From assembly GCA_045126815.1 (NCBI GenBank), contig JBGVPD010000092.1, positions 1 to 40,254 of the forward strand: a DNA stretch of 40,254 nucleotides. The letters are read 5' to 3'. Numbering within the stretch: the first letter of the stretch is position 1; each line of letters opens with the position of its first letter. Positions 1-7,648 of the stretch are shown one piece after another. This stretch comes from RGIG1995 sp045126815. Its GTDB lineage: Bacteria > Bacillota > Clostridia > Oscillospirales > CAG-272. The position numbers and the translations under genes are program-made. The notes beneath the pieces are model-generated. The model saw only the letters and a program-made list of their open reading frames with translations, made no database searches and was not told the DNA's origin.

Positions 1-26
1 GCAAACTGTTACGTTGCGCAGGCTCC

Positions 27-209
27 TTCCGTTACACCGCCAAAGAAAAAATGAAGTTGTATATTGGTACAGCGGTGTGTCACCTTCCTCTCGGAGGAAG
101 GCTTTTATCACGACCTGTTTACGGGTAGCTGATAACAATTGCATGGCTGGCAGGCCAATAAAAAAGGCACTTGTGCGTCGCCAGTAGCGTTTAGGGCTAT
201 GTCCGAAAA
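27..209 (+). ncRNA. Candidate structured RNA/repeat element, copy A
   Basis: No ORF with a credible ribosome site is seen here. ACACCGC (34-40) pairs with GCGGTGT (72-78) around a 31-nt loop. Four nt later CCTTCCTC (83-90) pairs with GAGGAAGG (94-101). Twenty-two nt after that comes the single-stranded-looking motif GGTAGCTGATAACA (124-137), then an extra CTGGC/GCCAG stem and TATGTCCGAAA (199-209). The element at 15745-15880 has the same order and spacing with different stem sequences, so base pairing seems conserved. It runs straight into the terminator at 211-240, which could end a transcript. The RNA family is not recognised; strand is inferred from the second copy and the terminator. Confidence 0.4.
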
Positions 210-210
210 T

Positions 211-240
211 AAAATCCCCCCGTTCCACGGGGGGATTTTT
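211..240. terminator. Bidirectional intrinsic terminator
   Basis: AAAATCCCCCCG and CGGGGGGATTTT form a perfect 12-bp stem around TTCCA, with A and T tracts on both sides. It would end the DUF3048 gene on the minus strand and any plus-strand transcript from copy A. Confidence 0.85.
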
Positions 241-253
241 ATTTACCAAAAAG

Positions 254-1498
254 TTATTTGTTGTAGTTCATATTGACAGAACTCTTGTTTGCCGTATTAA
301 AAATGGCGATATAAGTCTTACCCTTATTGATTTCAAGAGGAGTACCGTCAGCGTTTTTCAATTCCATAGGAGCATTAACGTTTGCTTTGTAATATTTAAT
401 GCTTATATACTTGCCGCCCGTTACATAATATCCGTCGCCTGTACCTGTGGTAGTAACGTCTATATGACCGGATTTATCAAGGGGCCCTGTATGAGCACAG
501 AACAAAACGATAATGTTATCAAATTCAAGCTGTGTTCCGTCTTTGTCTGCGTGGGGCTTATTGAACTGCCAACGCTTGTATGTGTTTGTTGTGTTATCGT
601 ATTTCAAATAGGGGGCGTATGAATATGAGAAGGGAAGGTATACGCATTTTGCATCAGATCCCGAAAGAGTGATCTTTTCTTCTGCAAAATTCATAGGATT
701 ATTAAAACTTTCGTTAAGCTCCGTGCGGTATTTTCTAATATTTATAGCGTTTGCAATACCTTGTCCTGTAATAACAAGCGTATGCTCATAAGCGTAGTTT
801 TGCAATCTCCAAGCATCTCTGAAGAATGTTTGAGGGGTACTGCCTGTAAGAACTGATCCGTCACAGTTGTCAATTTTACGCGCGGGGATCTCGCTGTAAG
901 CCTTAGGTGAACCGCCCGAGTGGAAGTAAATAGCGTCGTGATTTACGGCCAAATCGAGATAGTAATCTCTTGCAGAACGAATAGATCCTACCTGTCCTAG
1001 TGATTTATAGTCCTGAGAAAGCATCATAAGACGTGTAATGCCGCCTTCTGCCAAACATTCATATACGATATCGGCTTTTGATACGCCTTCCTGAGGAAGT
1101 GCTGTGCTGATATTGTTTATCATTATTGCAGCGGGACGCATTTTGCTTAGTTCTTCTGAACATTCAATGCCGGTAAGCGGATTGTAGAACTTTTGATCTG
1201 CCGGAGGAGTGGTCGTATCTTCTTCTTTTTTTGTAGTATCAGCTGTCTCATCGCCTGTTTGTTCCGGTGTTCCTGTTTGTTCGGGAGATTTGGTGGATTC
1301 GGGCGTTTTGGTAGTATTATCCGTATCATCATTAACGGTTGATGATTCGGTATTATCGATATCACCATTTGAGCCTGCAGGAACGTCATTACCTTTTGAG
1401 CTTATAACAGCAACGACTATTGCAACAACCACGAGGATTGCCAGTACAGTTACTATAATAAGTGACTTTAAGTTAGTTTTTGCTTTTTTGTTTTCCAT
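254..1498 (-). CDS. DUF3048 (YerB-like) membrane-anchored protein
   Basis: The 414-residue protein has a short basic N-terminus, one membrane segment (about residues 13-33), a low-complexity Thr/Glu/Asp/Pro linker (about 40-100) with PEQTGTPEQTG repeats, then the DUF3048 fold. The DUF3048 part starts at NPLTGIE and includes RPAAIMINN, a GGITRLM segment and VGSIRSARDYY, all typical of this family. The linker suggests an extracytoplasmic domain held away from the membrane. The biochemical role of YerB-type proteins is unknown. The gene is monocistronic, with its own promoter at 1597-1625 and a strong terminator. Its leader holds a 12-bp palindrome, ATTTCATGAAAT, at 1527-1538, which might be an operator. 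The ATG at 1498 has only a weak purine-rich ribosome site. Confidence 0.85.
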   Translation of the reverse strand: MENKKAKTNLKSLIIVTVLAILVVVAIVVAVISSKGNDVPAGSNGDIDNTESSTVNDDTDNTTKTPESTKSPEQTGTPEQTGDETADTTKKEEDTTTPPADQKFYNPLTGIECSEELSKMRPAAIMINNISTALPQEGVSKADIVYECLAEGGITRLMMLSQDYKSLGQVGSIRSARDYYLDLAVNHDAIYFHSGGSPKAYSEIPARKIDNCDGSVLTGSTPQTFFRDAWRLQNYAYEHTLVITGQGIANAINIRKYRTELNESFNNPMNFAEEKITLSGSDAKCVYLPFSYSYAPYLKYDNTTNTYKRWQFNKPHADKDGTQLEFDNIIVLFCAHTGPLDKSGHIDVTTTGTGDGYYVTGGKYISIKYYKANVNAPMELKNADGTPLEINKGKTYIAIFNTANKSSVNMNYNK

Positions 1499-1596
1499 GT
1501 TTCATACCCGCTTTCCTATGCCGATTATTTCATGAAATATAACGTTAGAAATGTTTTAAAAAAACAACATTTAACACTATATTTATTAATATAATA

Positions 1597-1625
1597 ATTA
1601 TACTATTCGAGGCAACCTTTGTCAA
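1597..1625 (-). promoter_or_regulatory. Sigma-A promoter for the DUF3048 gene
   Basis: TTGACA (1625-1620), a 17-nt spacer and TATAAT (1602-1597) on the minus strand match the consensus exactly, about 100 nt upstream of the ATG. Confidence 0.8.
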
Positions 1626-1664
1626 CGGATAAGAGTGTAGAAAATTTGCGGAAAAATTTATGCA

Positions 1665-1699
1665 AAAAAGATAAAAAACTCCTTTTTGTAGGAGTTTTT
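1665..1699 (-). terminator. Intrinsic terminator after the CorC-like gene
   Basis: AAAAACTCC/GGAGTTTTT hairpin (1674-1699) followed on the minus strand by a T-rich tract. It ends the gene that stops at 1708 and separates it from the DUF3048 promoter. Confidence 0.75.
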
Positions 1700-1707
1700 A
1701 TCTATTT

Positions 1708-3048
1708 TTATTCTTCTTTGTCTGATTCTTCAACTTCGATAATTTTTGAAACGAGCGCCCATTCAACGCGGAGGTCGGAAATTTTTTCTACTTTAATTTT
1801 TAATCCTTTTACTTCAAGTTCGAGTGTGGAGTCATCCGAAGGGATCGAGGGTATCTCGGAGAATATAAGTCCGCCCAAGGTTTTGTAATCCTCGGTTTCA
1901 TAATCTATCTCAATATCTAAAGTTTCACTTATATCATCAAGCTGCGTACTTCCCGCAATTCTCCAAAGATTATCTTCAAGTTTTACAATATCGGGTTTGT
2001 TCTGCTCGTCGTCCTCGTCGTATATGTTTCCGACTATTTCTTCAAGCAGGTCTTCGAGGGTAATAATTCCCGAAGTGCCGCCGAACTCGTCAACAACTAT
2101 GCACATTTGAACGTGTGACTTTTGCATATCTTTAAATAAAACGTCGGCGCGTACAGATTCGTGAACGAATTTTGCAGGTTGTAAAAGAGTTTTCAAGTCA
2201 GATGAACCCTCTTCCATTCTCTTCATCAGGTAATTTCTGGTTATAAGGATACCTACGATATTATCTACGTTATCTTCAAATACGGGGAAACGTGAATAAC
2301 CGGTACTTTTGATTATTTCCATGATCTCATCGTCGGAACTTGAAATATCAATAAAAGAAACTGACGTGCGGTGGATCATAACTTCGCTTATTGAAGTGTC
2401 GCCAAACTCGAATATATTTTCGATCATCTCTTTTTCGTCGGAGTCAATCGAGCCTTTTTCTTCACCGATATCTATCATAAGTCTTATATCGTCTTCGGAA
2501 ACGGTTTCCTCTTCTTCCTTAGGGTTTATTCCGCAAAGGATGAGAACTAAATTTGTTGATTTTGTCATAAACCATACGATAGGTTTTAATGCTTTTGCAA
2601 GGAATGAAATGAATTTGCAAACCGCACGGGCAAATTTTTCGGGATTTTTCATAGCAACTCTTTTTGGAACAAGTTCACCCAAAACAAGAGTAAAATATGA
2701 AAGAATGAGGGTTATAACGATAACGGCAACAGCATCAAGCGAAGCCCTTGCCGATTCTTGAAAATTAAAAGTTTTGATCAACCAATTTACAAGACCGTCC
2801 GAAAAGCTGTCAGCCGCAAAAGCTGATCCTAAAAATCCGGCTAATGTAATTCCTATTTGAATGGTAGAAAGAAATCCGGTAGGTTCTTGCACCATTTTTA
2901 ATATCTTACCTGCCTTTTTGTCCCCGTCTTCAGCCTGGTATTTAAGCTTGTTTTCGTTAAGGGATACAAAGGCTATTTCTGTTGCGGCAAAAAATGCGTT
3001 TAAAAGTATAAGCAAAAGTTGTAAAAACAATTGCGGTAATATGTTCAT
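1708..3048 (-). CDS. HlyC/CorC-family CNNM and CBS-domain membrane protein
   Basis: The 446-residue protein has the usual three parts. An N-terminal CNNM/DUF21 membrane domain covers about residues 1-180 and includes AFFAATEIAFVSLN and a GELVPKRVA motif. A CBS pair covers about 200-330, with EVMIHRTSV and CIVVDEFGGTSGIITLEDL. A C-terminal CorC/HlyC transporter-associated domain includes GSTQLDDI and YKTLGGLIF. Such proteins are linked to magnesium or other divalent cation efflux; the ion cannot be told from sequence. The start is placed at the ATG at 3048 because GAGGAG lies 12 nt upstream and the membrane domain begins right after it. A longer reading from a TTG at 3108 adds only 20 polar residues. 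Confidence 0.9.
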   Translation of the reverse strand: MNILPQLFLQLLLILLNAFFAATEIAFVSLNENKLKYQAEDGDKKAGKILKMVQEPTGFLSTIQIGITLAGFLGSAFAADSFSDGLVNWLIKTFNFQESARASLDAVAVIVITLILSYFTLVLGELVPKRVAMKNPEKFARAVCKFISFLAKALKPIVWFMTKSTNLVLILCGINPKEEEETVSEDDIRLMIDIGEEKGSIDSDEKEMIENIFEFGDTSISEVMIHRTSVSFIDISSSDDEIMEIIKSTGYSRFPVFEDNVDNIVGILITRNYLMKRMEEGSSDLKTLLQPAKFVHESVRADVLFKDMQKSHVQMCIVVDEFGGTSGIITLEDLLEEIVGNIYDEDDEQNKPDIVKLEDNLWRIAGSTQLDDISETLDIEIDYETEDYKTLGGLIFSEIPSIPSDDSTLELEVKGLKIKVEKISDLRVEWALVSKIIEVEESDKEE

Positions 3049-3112
3049 AGTATATTTTTTCTCCTCTGATCTGTGTTTTCTGTACTGTATATAAAAGATA
3101 AAGGTCAATATA

Positions 3113-3418
3113 TCAACAGTTTAAAATTTTTGCGTATCTGCAAGAAGGGGGATTGATGATCTTAATTTCAAATTTTCTCATTCTTTTTTTCAACGCAAAA
3201 AAGGCATAACGACAAAGAGGAAGTATAACTATTCCGTCTTTAAAAGCTATGCCTATATTTTCAAAGTCTATACAAGAGTTTATGCAAAAACAGTTAGTAT
3301 CCTTAATATCTGCGTATGTACTTACGTTTATTTGCAAGATAATAAAAACCGCCAAAATAATGCAAACAAACAATATAGTCTTTCTGAATATACATCGCGG
3401 TATGGGCGAATCGTCCAA
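3113..3418 (-). CDS. Small hypothetical protein with one membrane segment
   Basis: No family is recognised. With a TTG start at 3418 it is about 101 residues: a short polar N-terminus, one hydrophobic segment (ILFVCIILAVFIILQ), then a Cys-containing region (NCFCINSC) and a basic C-terminus. The TTG has GAGAGGT 7 nt upstream. The in-frame ATG at 3454 is unlikely because it overlaps the TATAAT box at 3455-3460. The stop lies about 65 nt before the CorC-like start, so the two may be co-transcribed. Coding status is uncertain: length and composition are compatible with a gene but nothing conserved is visible. Confidence 0.45.
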   Translation of the reverse strand: MDDSPIPRCIFRKTILFVCIILAVFIILQINVSTYADIKDTNCFCINSCIDFENIGIAFKDGIVILPLCRYAFFALKKRMRKFEIKIINPPSCRYAKILNC

Positions 3419-3454
3419 CGTTTTTACCTCTCTTTTTTTAAAATTATCATACAT

Positions 3455-3482
3455 ATTATAACACAAAGAAATTAAAAAGCAA
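3455..3482 (-). promoter_or_regulatory. Candidate sigma-A promoter for the small gene and CorC-like gene
   Basis: TTGCTT (3482-3477), 16-nt spacer, TATAAT (3460-3455) on the minus strand. The -35 is poor and the -10 is perfect. Its place supports the TTG start at 3418. Confidence 0.5.
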
Positions 3483-3521
3483 TAATAAATGCAAAGATTA
3501 ATTATTTGTACACAATTAGCT

Positions 3522-4370
3522 TTAATTTATAAGTGATCTATAATACGTTTTCATATTCAAAGCGTCTTCTGCCATAGTGCCGTCAGATTCACAGATAATT
3601 CTGGGAGACACGTTTTCTTTTACGATAGCTTCCATAAGGGGTTCAAAGGGGGGGCCGAACATAGTGTCTTCAAAGGTGAGATGTTTTTTCTCGCCGGAGG
3701 TGGTGTATTCAATTTTTGAAAAATGGCAGTGCAGAGTATCTGCATATTTATCACCGAGTTTGTTTGCGATAGTGTCAAAAACTCTTCTGTAATCGTCTGT
3801 GTTTGCAAATAGATTACCTATATTTCTTGCGTTTAGGTGACCGAAGTCAACAACGGGACAAAGTCTTTTGTCAATTGAACAAATATCAAGCACCTCGTCA
3901 AGCGTACCTAGTTGGTTTAGTTTACCCATAGTTTCGAGAGCTAAAGTTACCTTTGTATCACCGACGGCATCAAGAGCTTTTGTCATAGTGTCTTTTGCAA
4001 GATCTACAGCTTCTTCTCTGGTTATTTTTGATGCGCTGCCCGTGTGGATAACGATGAGTTCAGCGTTCATAAGCTCTGCCGCCTTAACGCTTTTGGTTAT
4101 ATAGTCAATACTTTTAAGTCTTTTTTCTGTTTCAATACCCGAAAGAGAAATATAGTAGGGCGCGTGTAGAGACATACGAATGTTATTTTTTACAGCTTCT
4201 TCGCCTATTTTCTTAAAAGTTTCATCACTGCCGAACAGTCCTTTACCTGCTTGGTATTCATAACAGTCGAGACCGAAATCTTTTACCCATTTAGGTGCTT
4301 CAAGTGTACTTTTTTTACCCGATGCGTAAAACGAAAGGGAGTTTCCGCCGGGGCCGAATAATGCGCTCAT
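3522..4370 (-). CDS. Endonuclease IV-like TIM-barrel protein (AP endonuclease family 2)
   Basis: The 282-residue protein matches the Nfo/xylose-isomerase-like TIM barrel in length and motifs. The metal ligands of endonuclease IV have visible counterparts: His69 (LHAPY), His109 (IHTGS), Glu146 (ALETM), Asp175 and His178 (VVDFGHLNAR), His214/His216 (LHCHFS), His230 and Glu261 (ICESDG). It would hold up to three zinc ions and cut 5' of abasic sites in base excision repair. Its N-terminus departs from classical Nfo (no GAHVS-type start), so a divergent DNA-repair enzyme or another sugar-phosphate-active barrel is possible. Its ATG overlaps the yqeG stop by 4 nt (ATGA), implying translational coupling. 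Confidence 0.82.
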   Translation of the reverse strand: MSALFGPGGNSLSFYASGKKSTLEAPKWVKDFGLDCYEYQAGKGLFGSDETFKKIGEEAVKNNIRMSLHAPYYISLSGIETEKRLKSIDYITKSVKAAELMNAELIVIHTGSASKITREEAVDLAKDTMTKALDAVGDTKVTLALETMGKLNQLGTLDEVLDICSIDKRLCPVVDFGHLNARNIGNLFANTDDYRRVFDTIANKLGDKYADTLHCHFSKIEYTTSGEKKHLTFEDTMFGPPFEPLMEAIVKENVSPRIICESDGTMAEDALNMKTYYRSLIN

Positions 4371-4882
4371 ATTTTATCTTTCCTTTGTTTTTTGTTGTAG
4401 TAATATTTTATAAACGGTTTTTCGATAGCAGACTTAAATCTGAAGAAAGGTGTCTCAACTTTTTTGATCGTAGGTACCCATACAGCCGTTATTCCCGACA
4501 CTCTTGCGGTTATGACGTCGGTCAAAAGCTGGTCTCCGAGCATAATGGCGTTTTTCTTGTCATCATCAAGTTTCTTCATAGCATTTTTAACGGTTTTTCT
4601 TGACGGTTTTCCCGATTTGTACAGATAGGGCAGAGAAAGAGATTCATTAAATTTTTCAACCCTCTCTTTTTCATTGTTGGATACAAGTATAAGTTTTATT
4701 CCGTTATCTGTTAAAGATTTTGCCCACAACACAACTTCTTTGGTTGGCAGGGGTACGTCGTAAGGAACGAGCGTGTTGTCGATATCGCAAAGAACGCAGG
4801 TCTTTCCAATACTTTTTAAAAATTCGGGAGTTACCCCTTTATATGTATCAAAATCGTAGTCGGGTAAAAGAAGATGTTTCAT
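4367..4882 (-). CDS. yqeG: YqeG-family HAD IIIA phosphatase
   Basis: The 171-residue protein is a compact HAD phosphatase with all four motifs. Motif I is CDIDNTLVPYD (catalytic Asp33 and Asp35), motif II is VSNN, the motif III lysine is Lys92 in SGKPSRKT, and motif IV is GDQLLTD. YqeG proteins are cytoplasmic, near-universal in Firmicutes, and of unsettled substrate; bacillary genomes place them beside ribosome-associated GTPase genes. The ATG at 4882 has GAGAGG 9 nt upstream. A TTG one codon earlier would also be served by this site. It is first in a two-gene unit with the endonuclease IV-like gene, driven by the promoter at 4916-4944. Confidence 0.9.
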   Translation of the reverse strand: MKHLLLPDYDFDTYKGVTPEFLKSIGKTCVLCDIDNTLVPYDVPLPTKEVVLWAKSLTDNGIKLILVSNNEKERVEKFNESLSLPYLYKSGKPSRKTVKNAMKKLDDDKKNAIMLGDQLLTDVITARVSGITAVWVPTIKKVETPFFRFKSAIEKPFIKYYYNKKQRKDKI

Positions 4883-4915
4883 CAAATATAACCTCTCATT
4901 AATCCTAATACCGTT

Positions 4916-4944
4916 ATTTTATCATACTTTTTATTATTTAACAA
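4916..4944 (-). promoter_or_regulatory. Sigma-A promoter for yqeG
   Basis: TTGTTA (4944-4939), 17-nt spacer, TAAAAT (4921-4916) on the minus strand, about 35 nt before the ATG. Confidence 0.55.
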
Positions 4945-4970
4945 GACATATTTCATCAAACAAAGCTAAA

Positions 4971-5011
4971 AAATAGCAAAAAAGAAATGCCCGTTAAAAT
5001 TAACGGGCATT
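4971..5011 (-). terminator. Intrinsic terminator after the Cys/Asp-rich gene
   Basis: AATGCCCGTTAA (4986-4997) and TTAACGGGCATT (5000-5011) form a 12-bp inverted repeat followed on the minus strand by CTTTTTT. It isolates the upstream gene from yqeG. Confidence 0.85.
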
Positions 5012-5018
5012 AGAATAA

Positions 5019-5303
5019 TTATGCTTCCTGGGGGTTGATCTCGTTTTCTGTTACTTCAGCAACCTTTTCGGCAAAATCTTTGTCGTCGCAGCAATCGCAA
5101 TCGCATTCGCAATCAAAGTCGTCATCATAATAATCATCATCGCAGCAGCAATCGCAGAACTTGCATTCGCGTCTGAATTTGATCATTTCAAAAATCTTAA
5201 TTCCTGAGTAGACAACGGCAACAAGGGCTACCAATGCCATAAGAATTTTTACGGCTAATGCTATAACGTCGTTTGTATCGTATGAATTTCTTTTTTCAAT
5301 CAT
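5019..5303 (-). CDS. Small membrane protein with Cys/Asp-rich cytoplasmic tail
   Basis: The 94-residue protein has a polar start, one membrane segment (about residues 13-38) and a basic patch (KFRRE). Then comes an exceptional stretch at 47-76 with ten Cys and thirteen Asp, in clusters such as CDCCCDDDYYDDD and CECDCDCC. The acidic tail after it contains EKVAEVTENE. Positive charges after the helix suggest the Cys/Asp part is cytoplasmic. The composition suggests metal binding; no known family is recognised. A full GGAGGTT ribosome site precedes the ATG, and a promoter and terminator make it monocistronic, so it is probably a real and well-expressed gene. Confidence 0.8.
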   Translation of the reverse strand: MIEKRNSYDTNDVIALAVKILMALVALVAVVYSGIKIFEMIKFRRECKFCDCCCDDDYYDDDFDCECDCDCCDDKDFAEKVAEVTENEINPQEA

Positions 5304-5337
5304 TTTCTTAACCTCCTAGAGTTTACTATGTAAGTAT

Positions 5338-5366
5338 AGTATATCACACTTTTCGCTTTATGTAAA
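5338..5366 (-). promoter_or_regulatory. Extended -10 promoter for the Cys/Asp-rich gene
   Basis: TTTACA (5366-5361), 17-nt spacer, TATACT (5343-5338) preceded by TGA on the minus strand. It diverges from the glyA promoter about 50 nt away. Confidence 0.7.
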
Positions 5367-5415
5367 CTTTCTTTACAAAAAAATAAATATAATTTTATAT
5401 CTTTAAAAATAATTG

Positions 5416-5444
5416 TTGAAAAAAATCATATATCATTGTATAAT
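5416..5444 (+). promoter_or_regulatory. Sigma-A promoter for glyA
   Basis: TTGAAA (5416-5421), 17-nt spacer, TATAAT (5439-5444). The leader is only about 30 nt, so there is no room for a riboswitch. Confidence 0.8.
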
Positions 5445-5480
5445 AATACAAGTATAAGAGATTGAAAGGATTGTTAAACG

Positions 5481-6722
5481 ATGATTAAAGAAAATCTTGA
5501 TTATCTTGCGCAGTATGATAAAGAAGTAGCTGATGCGATCGAACAAGAACTTAACCGTCAGAAGAACGGAATTGAACTTATAGCATCGGAAAATATTGTA
5601 TCCGAAGCCGTTATGAGCGCTATGGGAACGGTGCTTACGAATAAGTATGCCGAAGGATATCCTGGGAAAAGATACTACGGCGGATGCCAGTGCGTTGACG
5701 TAACCGAAAGAATTGCAATAGAAAGAGCGAAGAAATTATTTGGAGCAGAACACGCAAACGTTCAGCCTCACAGCGGAGCACAGGCAAATGCAGCAGTTTA
5801 TATTGCCCTTATTCAGCCGGGAGATACAGTACTTGGCATGAGCCTTGCTTGCGGTGGTCACTTAACTCACGGCAGTCCGGTTAATATGAGCGGACTTATA
5901 TACAATTTTGTTCCTTACGGAATTGATGACGTAACACACAGAATAGATTACGATAAAGTTGAAGAATTAGCTCTCCAGCACAAACCCAAGCTTATAGTAG
6001 CAGGTGCTTCTGCATATCCCAGAGTTATTGATTTTGAGAGATTTGCTGAAATCGCAAAGAAGTGCTCAGCATATCTTATGGTTGATATGGCTCACATAGC
6101 AGGTCTTGTTGCGGCAGGACTTCATCCGAGCCCCGTACCTTATGCTGACGTTGTTACAACGACGACACACAAGACTCTTCGCGGCCCAAGAGGCGGTCTT
6201 ATCCTTTGCAAAGAAGAACTTGCAAAGAAAATTGACAAGGGTATATTCCCCGGAATGCAGGGCGGTCCTCTTATGCATACCATTTCTGCTAAAGCCGTAT
6301 GTTTCGGAGAGGCGTTAAAACCTGAATTTAAGGAATATCAAAAACAGGTTATAAAAAATGCAGACGTATTGGCGAAAACGCTTGTTGAAGAGGGATTTGA
6401 TCTTGTTTCGGGCGGAACGGACAACCATTTAATGCTTGTTGACCTCCGTAACTTCAACATTACCGGAAAAGAGCTTGAAAACAAGCTTGACGAGGTTAAT
6501 ATTACCCTTAACAAAAACGCTATACCTAACGATCCTCAGAGTCCGTTCGTTACAAGCGGCGTAAGAATAGGAACACCTGCCGTTACAACGAGAGGTATGA
6601 AGGAAGAGGATATGGTTACTATTGGTAAGCTTATCAAACTTGCGGCTTCCGATTTTGACAATCAAGCAGATTTTATTCGCGCAGAAGTAGATAAGCTCTG
6701 CAAGAAGTATCCCCTTTATTGA
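5481..6722 (+). CDS. glyA: Serine hydroxymethyltransferase
   Basis: The 413-residue protein is full length for bacterial SHMT, a cytoplasmic PLP enzyme. It converts serine and tetrahydrofolate to glycine and 5,10-methylene-THF, feeding purine, thymidylate and methionine synthesis. Seen directly: IELIASENIVSE near the N-terminus, the YPGKRYYGG segment (60-68), NVQPHSGAQAN, the PLP-contacting DMAH (202-205), and the PLP lysine Lys231 in TTTTHKTLRGPRGG. The C-terminal RIGTPAVTTRGM segment is also canonical. The ATG follows GAAAGGA at a normal distance. It stands alone between its own promoter and a terminator. Confidence 0.98.
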   Translation: MIKENLDYLAQYDKEVADAIEQELNRQKNGIELIASENIVSEAVMSAMGTVLTNKYAEGYPGKRYYGGCQCVDVTERIAIERAKKLFGAEHANVQPHSGAQANAAVYIALIQPGDTVLGMSLACGGHLTHGSPVNMSGLIYNFVPYGIDDVTHRIDYDKVEELALQHKPKLIVAGASAYPRVIDFERFAEIAKKCSAYLMVDMAHIAGLVAAGLHPSPVPYADVVTTTTHKTLRGPRGGLILCKEELAKKIDKGIFPGMQGGPLMHTISAKAVCFGEALKPEFKEYQKQVIKNADVLAKTLVEEGFDLVSGGTDNHLMLVDLRNFNITGKELENKLDEVNITLNKNAIPNDPQSPFVTSGVRIGTPAVTTRGMKEEDMVTIGKLIKLAASDFDNQADFIRAEVDKLCKKYPLY

Positions 6723-6744
6723 TAAGTTTTAAAAAAATATGATT

Positions 6745-6782
6745 GCCCGACTTTTTAAAAAAGGTCGGGCATTTTGTTTTTT
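6745..6782. terminator. Bidirectional terminator between glyA and the radical SAM gene
   Basis: GCCCGAC (6745-6751) pairs with GTCGGGC (6764-6770), extended by T/A pairs inside, with a T-rich run on each exit side. The two genes are convergent. Confidence 0.85.
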
Positions 6783-7647
6783 AGAAATCCGGTGTATAGA
6801 TTGCCGTAGCAGAATCTCTTTGTTGGAAGAATCCTAAGTATCCCATTTCGATCGCCTTATCAAGAACGTAATTATACTCAAAAGAGGTAATTTTTCTTGA
6901 CAGTTCTTTATAGTCTTCGGGTACGAAATCGGGAGTAAACTGACTCATAAGGCTAAGTCTTATGTTTTCGATCGGGAGAACTTTTTTTATTTCTTTCAAA
7001 ATTTTCTCAGAATCGAACCGACATTTAGGCAAAACGAGGTGACGTATAATGAGACCTTTTTCGACCAAACCTTTTTCGTTCTCTTTATATTCTCCAACCT
7101 GCTCATACATTTCTTTTATGCCTTCAATAGCAATATCAAAATAATCGGGAGCTTTTGAATATTTTTGTGAAATATCTTTATCGTAATACTTGAAATCGGG
7201 TAAGTATACGTCAATATAACCCGAAAGCATTTTTAAAGATTCAACAGTTTCGTATCCGCTTGTGTTGTACACTATCGGAATACTTAACTTTGGTTTTGCT
7301 ATATCAAGAGCTTTAATTATATTATTTGCAAAGTGGGTTGGGGTTATAAGATTAATATTATGAGCGCCTTCGTCTTGGAGTTTTAAAAAGATGTCGGCAA
7401 GCTGTCTTTCGTCTAATTCCTGCCCTGTCGGGTAACGGCTTATTTTTTGGTTTTGGCAGTATACGCATTTCAAAGTGCAACCCGAGAAAAAGACAGCTCC
7501 GCTTCCCATTGTTCCGCTAACAGACGGCTCTTCCCAACGGTGAAGCATATATTTAGATACGACCGTCTTATCTTTGCAGAGACAGAAGCCTATGTTTTCT
7601 TTTCTGCTTATATTGCATTTTCTCGGGCAGAGATTACATTTATCCAT
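6781..7647 (-). CDS. PflA-like radical SAM protein
   Basis: The 288-residue protein has a Cys-rich N-terminus (Cys4, Cys7, Cys11, Cys22) and the radical SAM motif CTLKCVYC (Cys57, Cys61, Cys64), which holds the 4Fe-4S cluster that cleaves S-adenosylmethionine. The layout CxxCxxxC plus CxxxCxxC with VFFSGC, and later VYNTSGYE and DVYLPDFKYY, matches the COG1313/PflX group. These are related to pyruvate formate-lyase activases, but their target is unknown. The ATG lies 1 nt after the stop of the zeta-like kinase gene and lacks a clear ribosome site, so translation is probably coupled. It is the last gene of the long operon. Confidence 0.85.
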   Translation of the reverse strand: MDKCNLCPRKCNISRKENIGFCLCKDKTVVSKYMLHRWEEPSVSGTMGSGAVFFSGCTLKCVYCQNQKISRYPTGQELDERQLADIFLKLQDEGAHNINLITPTHFANNIIKALDIAKPKLSIPIVYNTSGYETVESLKMLSGYIDVYLPDFKYYDKDISQKYSKAPDYFDIAIEGIKEMYEQVGEYKENEKGLVEKGLIIRHLVLPKCRFDSEKILKEIKKVLPIENIRLSLMSQFTPDFVPEDYKELSRKITSFEYNYVLDKAIEMGYLGFFQQRDSATAIYTPDF

Positions 7648-7648
7648 A

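Noticed and set aside
1209..1535. 108-codon plus-strand frame rich in Val and Ser
   Set aside because: It is the complement of the low-complexity linker of the DUF3048 gene and has no ribosome site.
5401..5480. Possible glycine riboswitch before glyA
   Set aside because: The promoter leaves a leader of about 30 nt with no paired structure.
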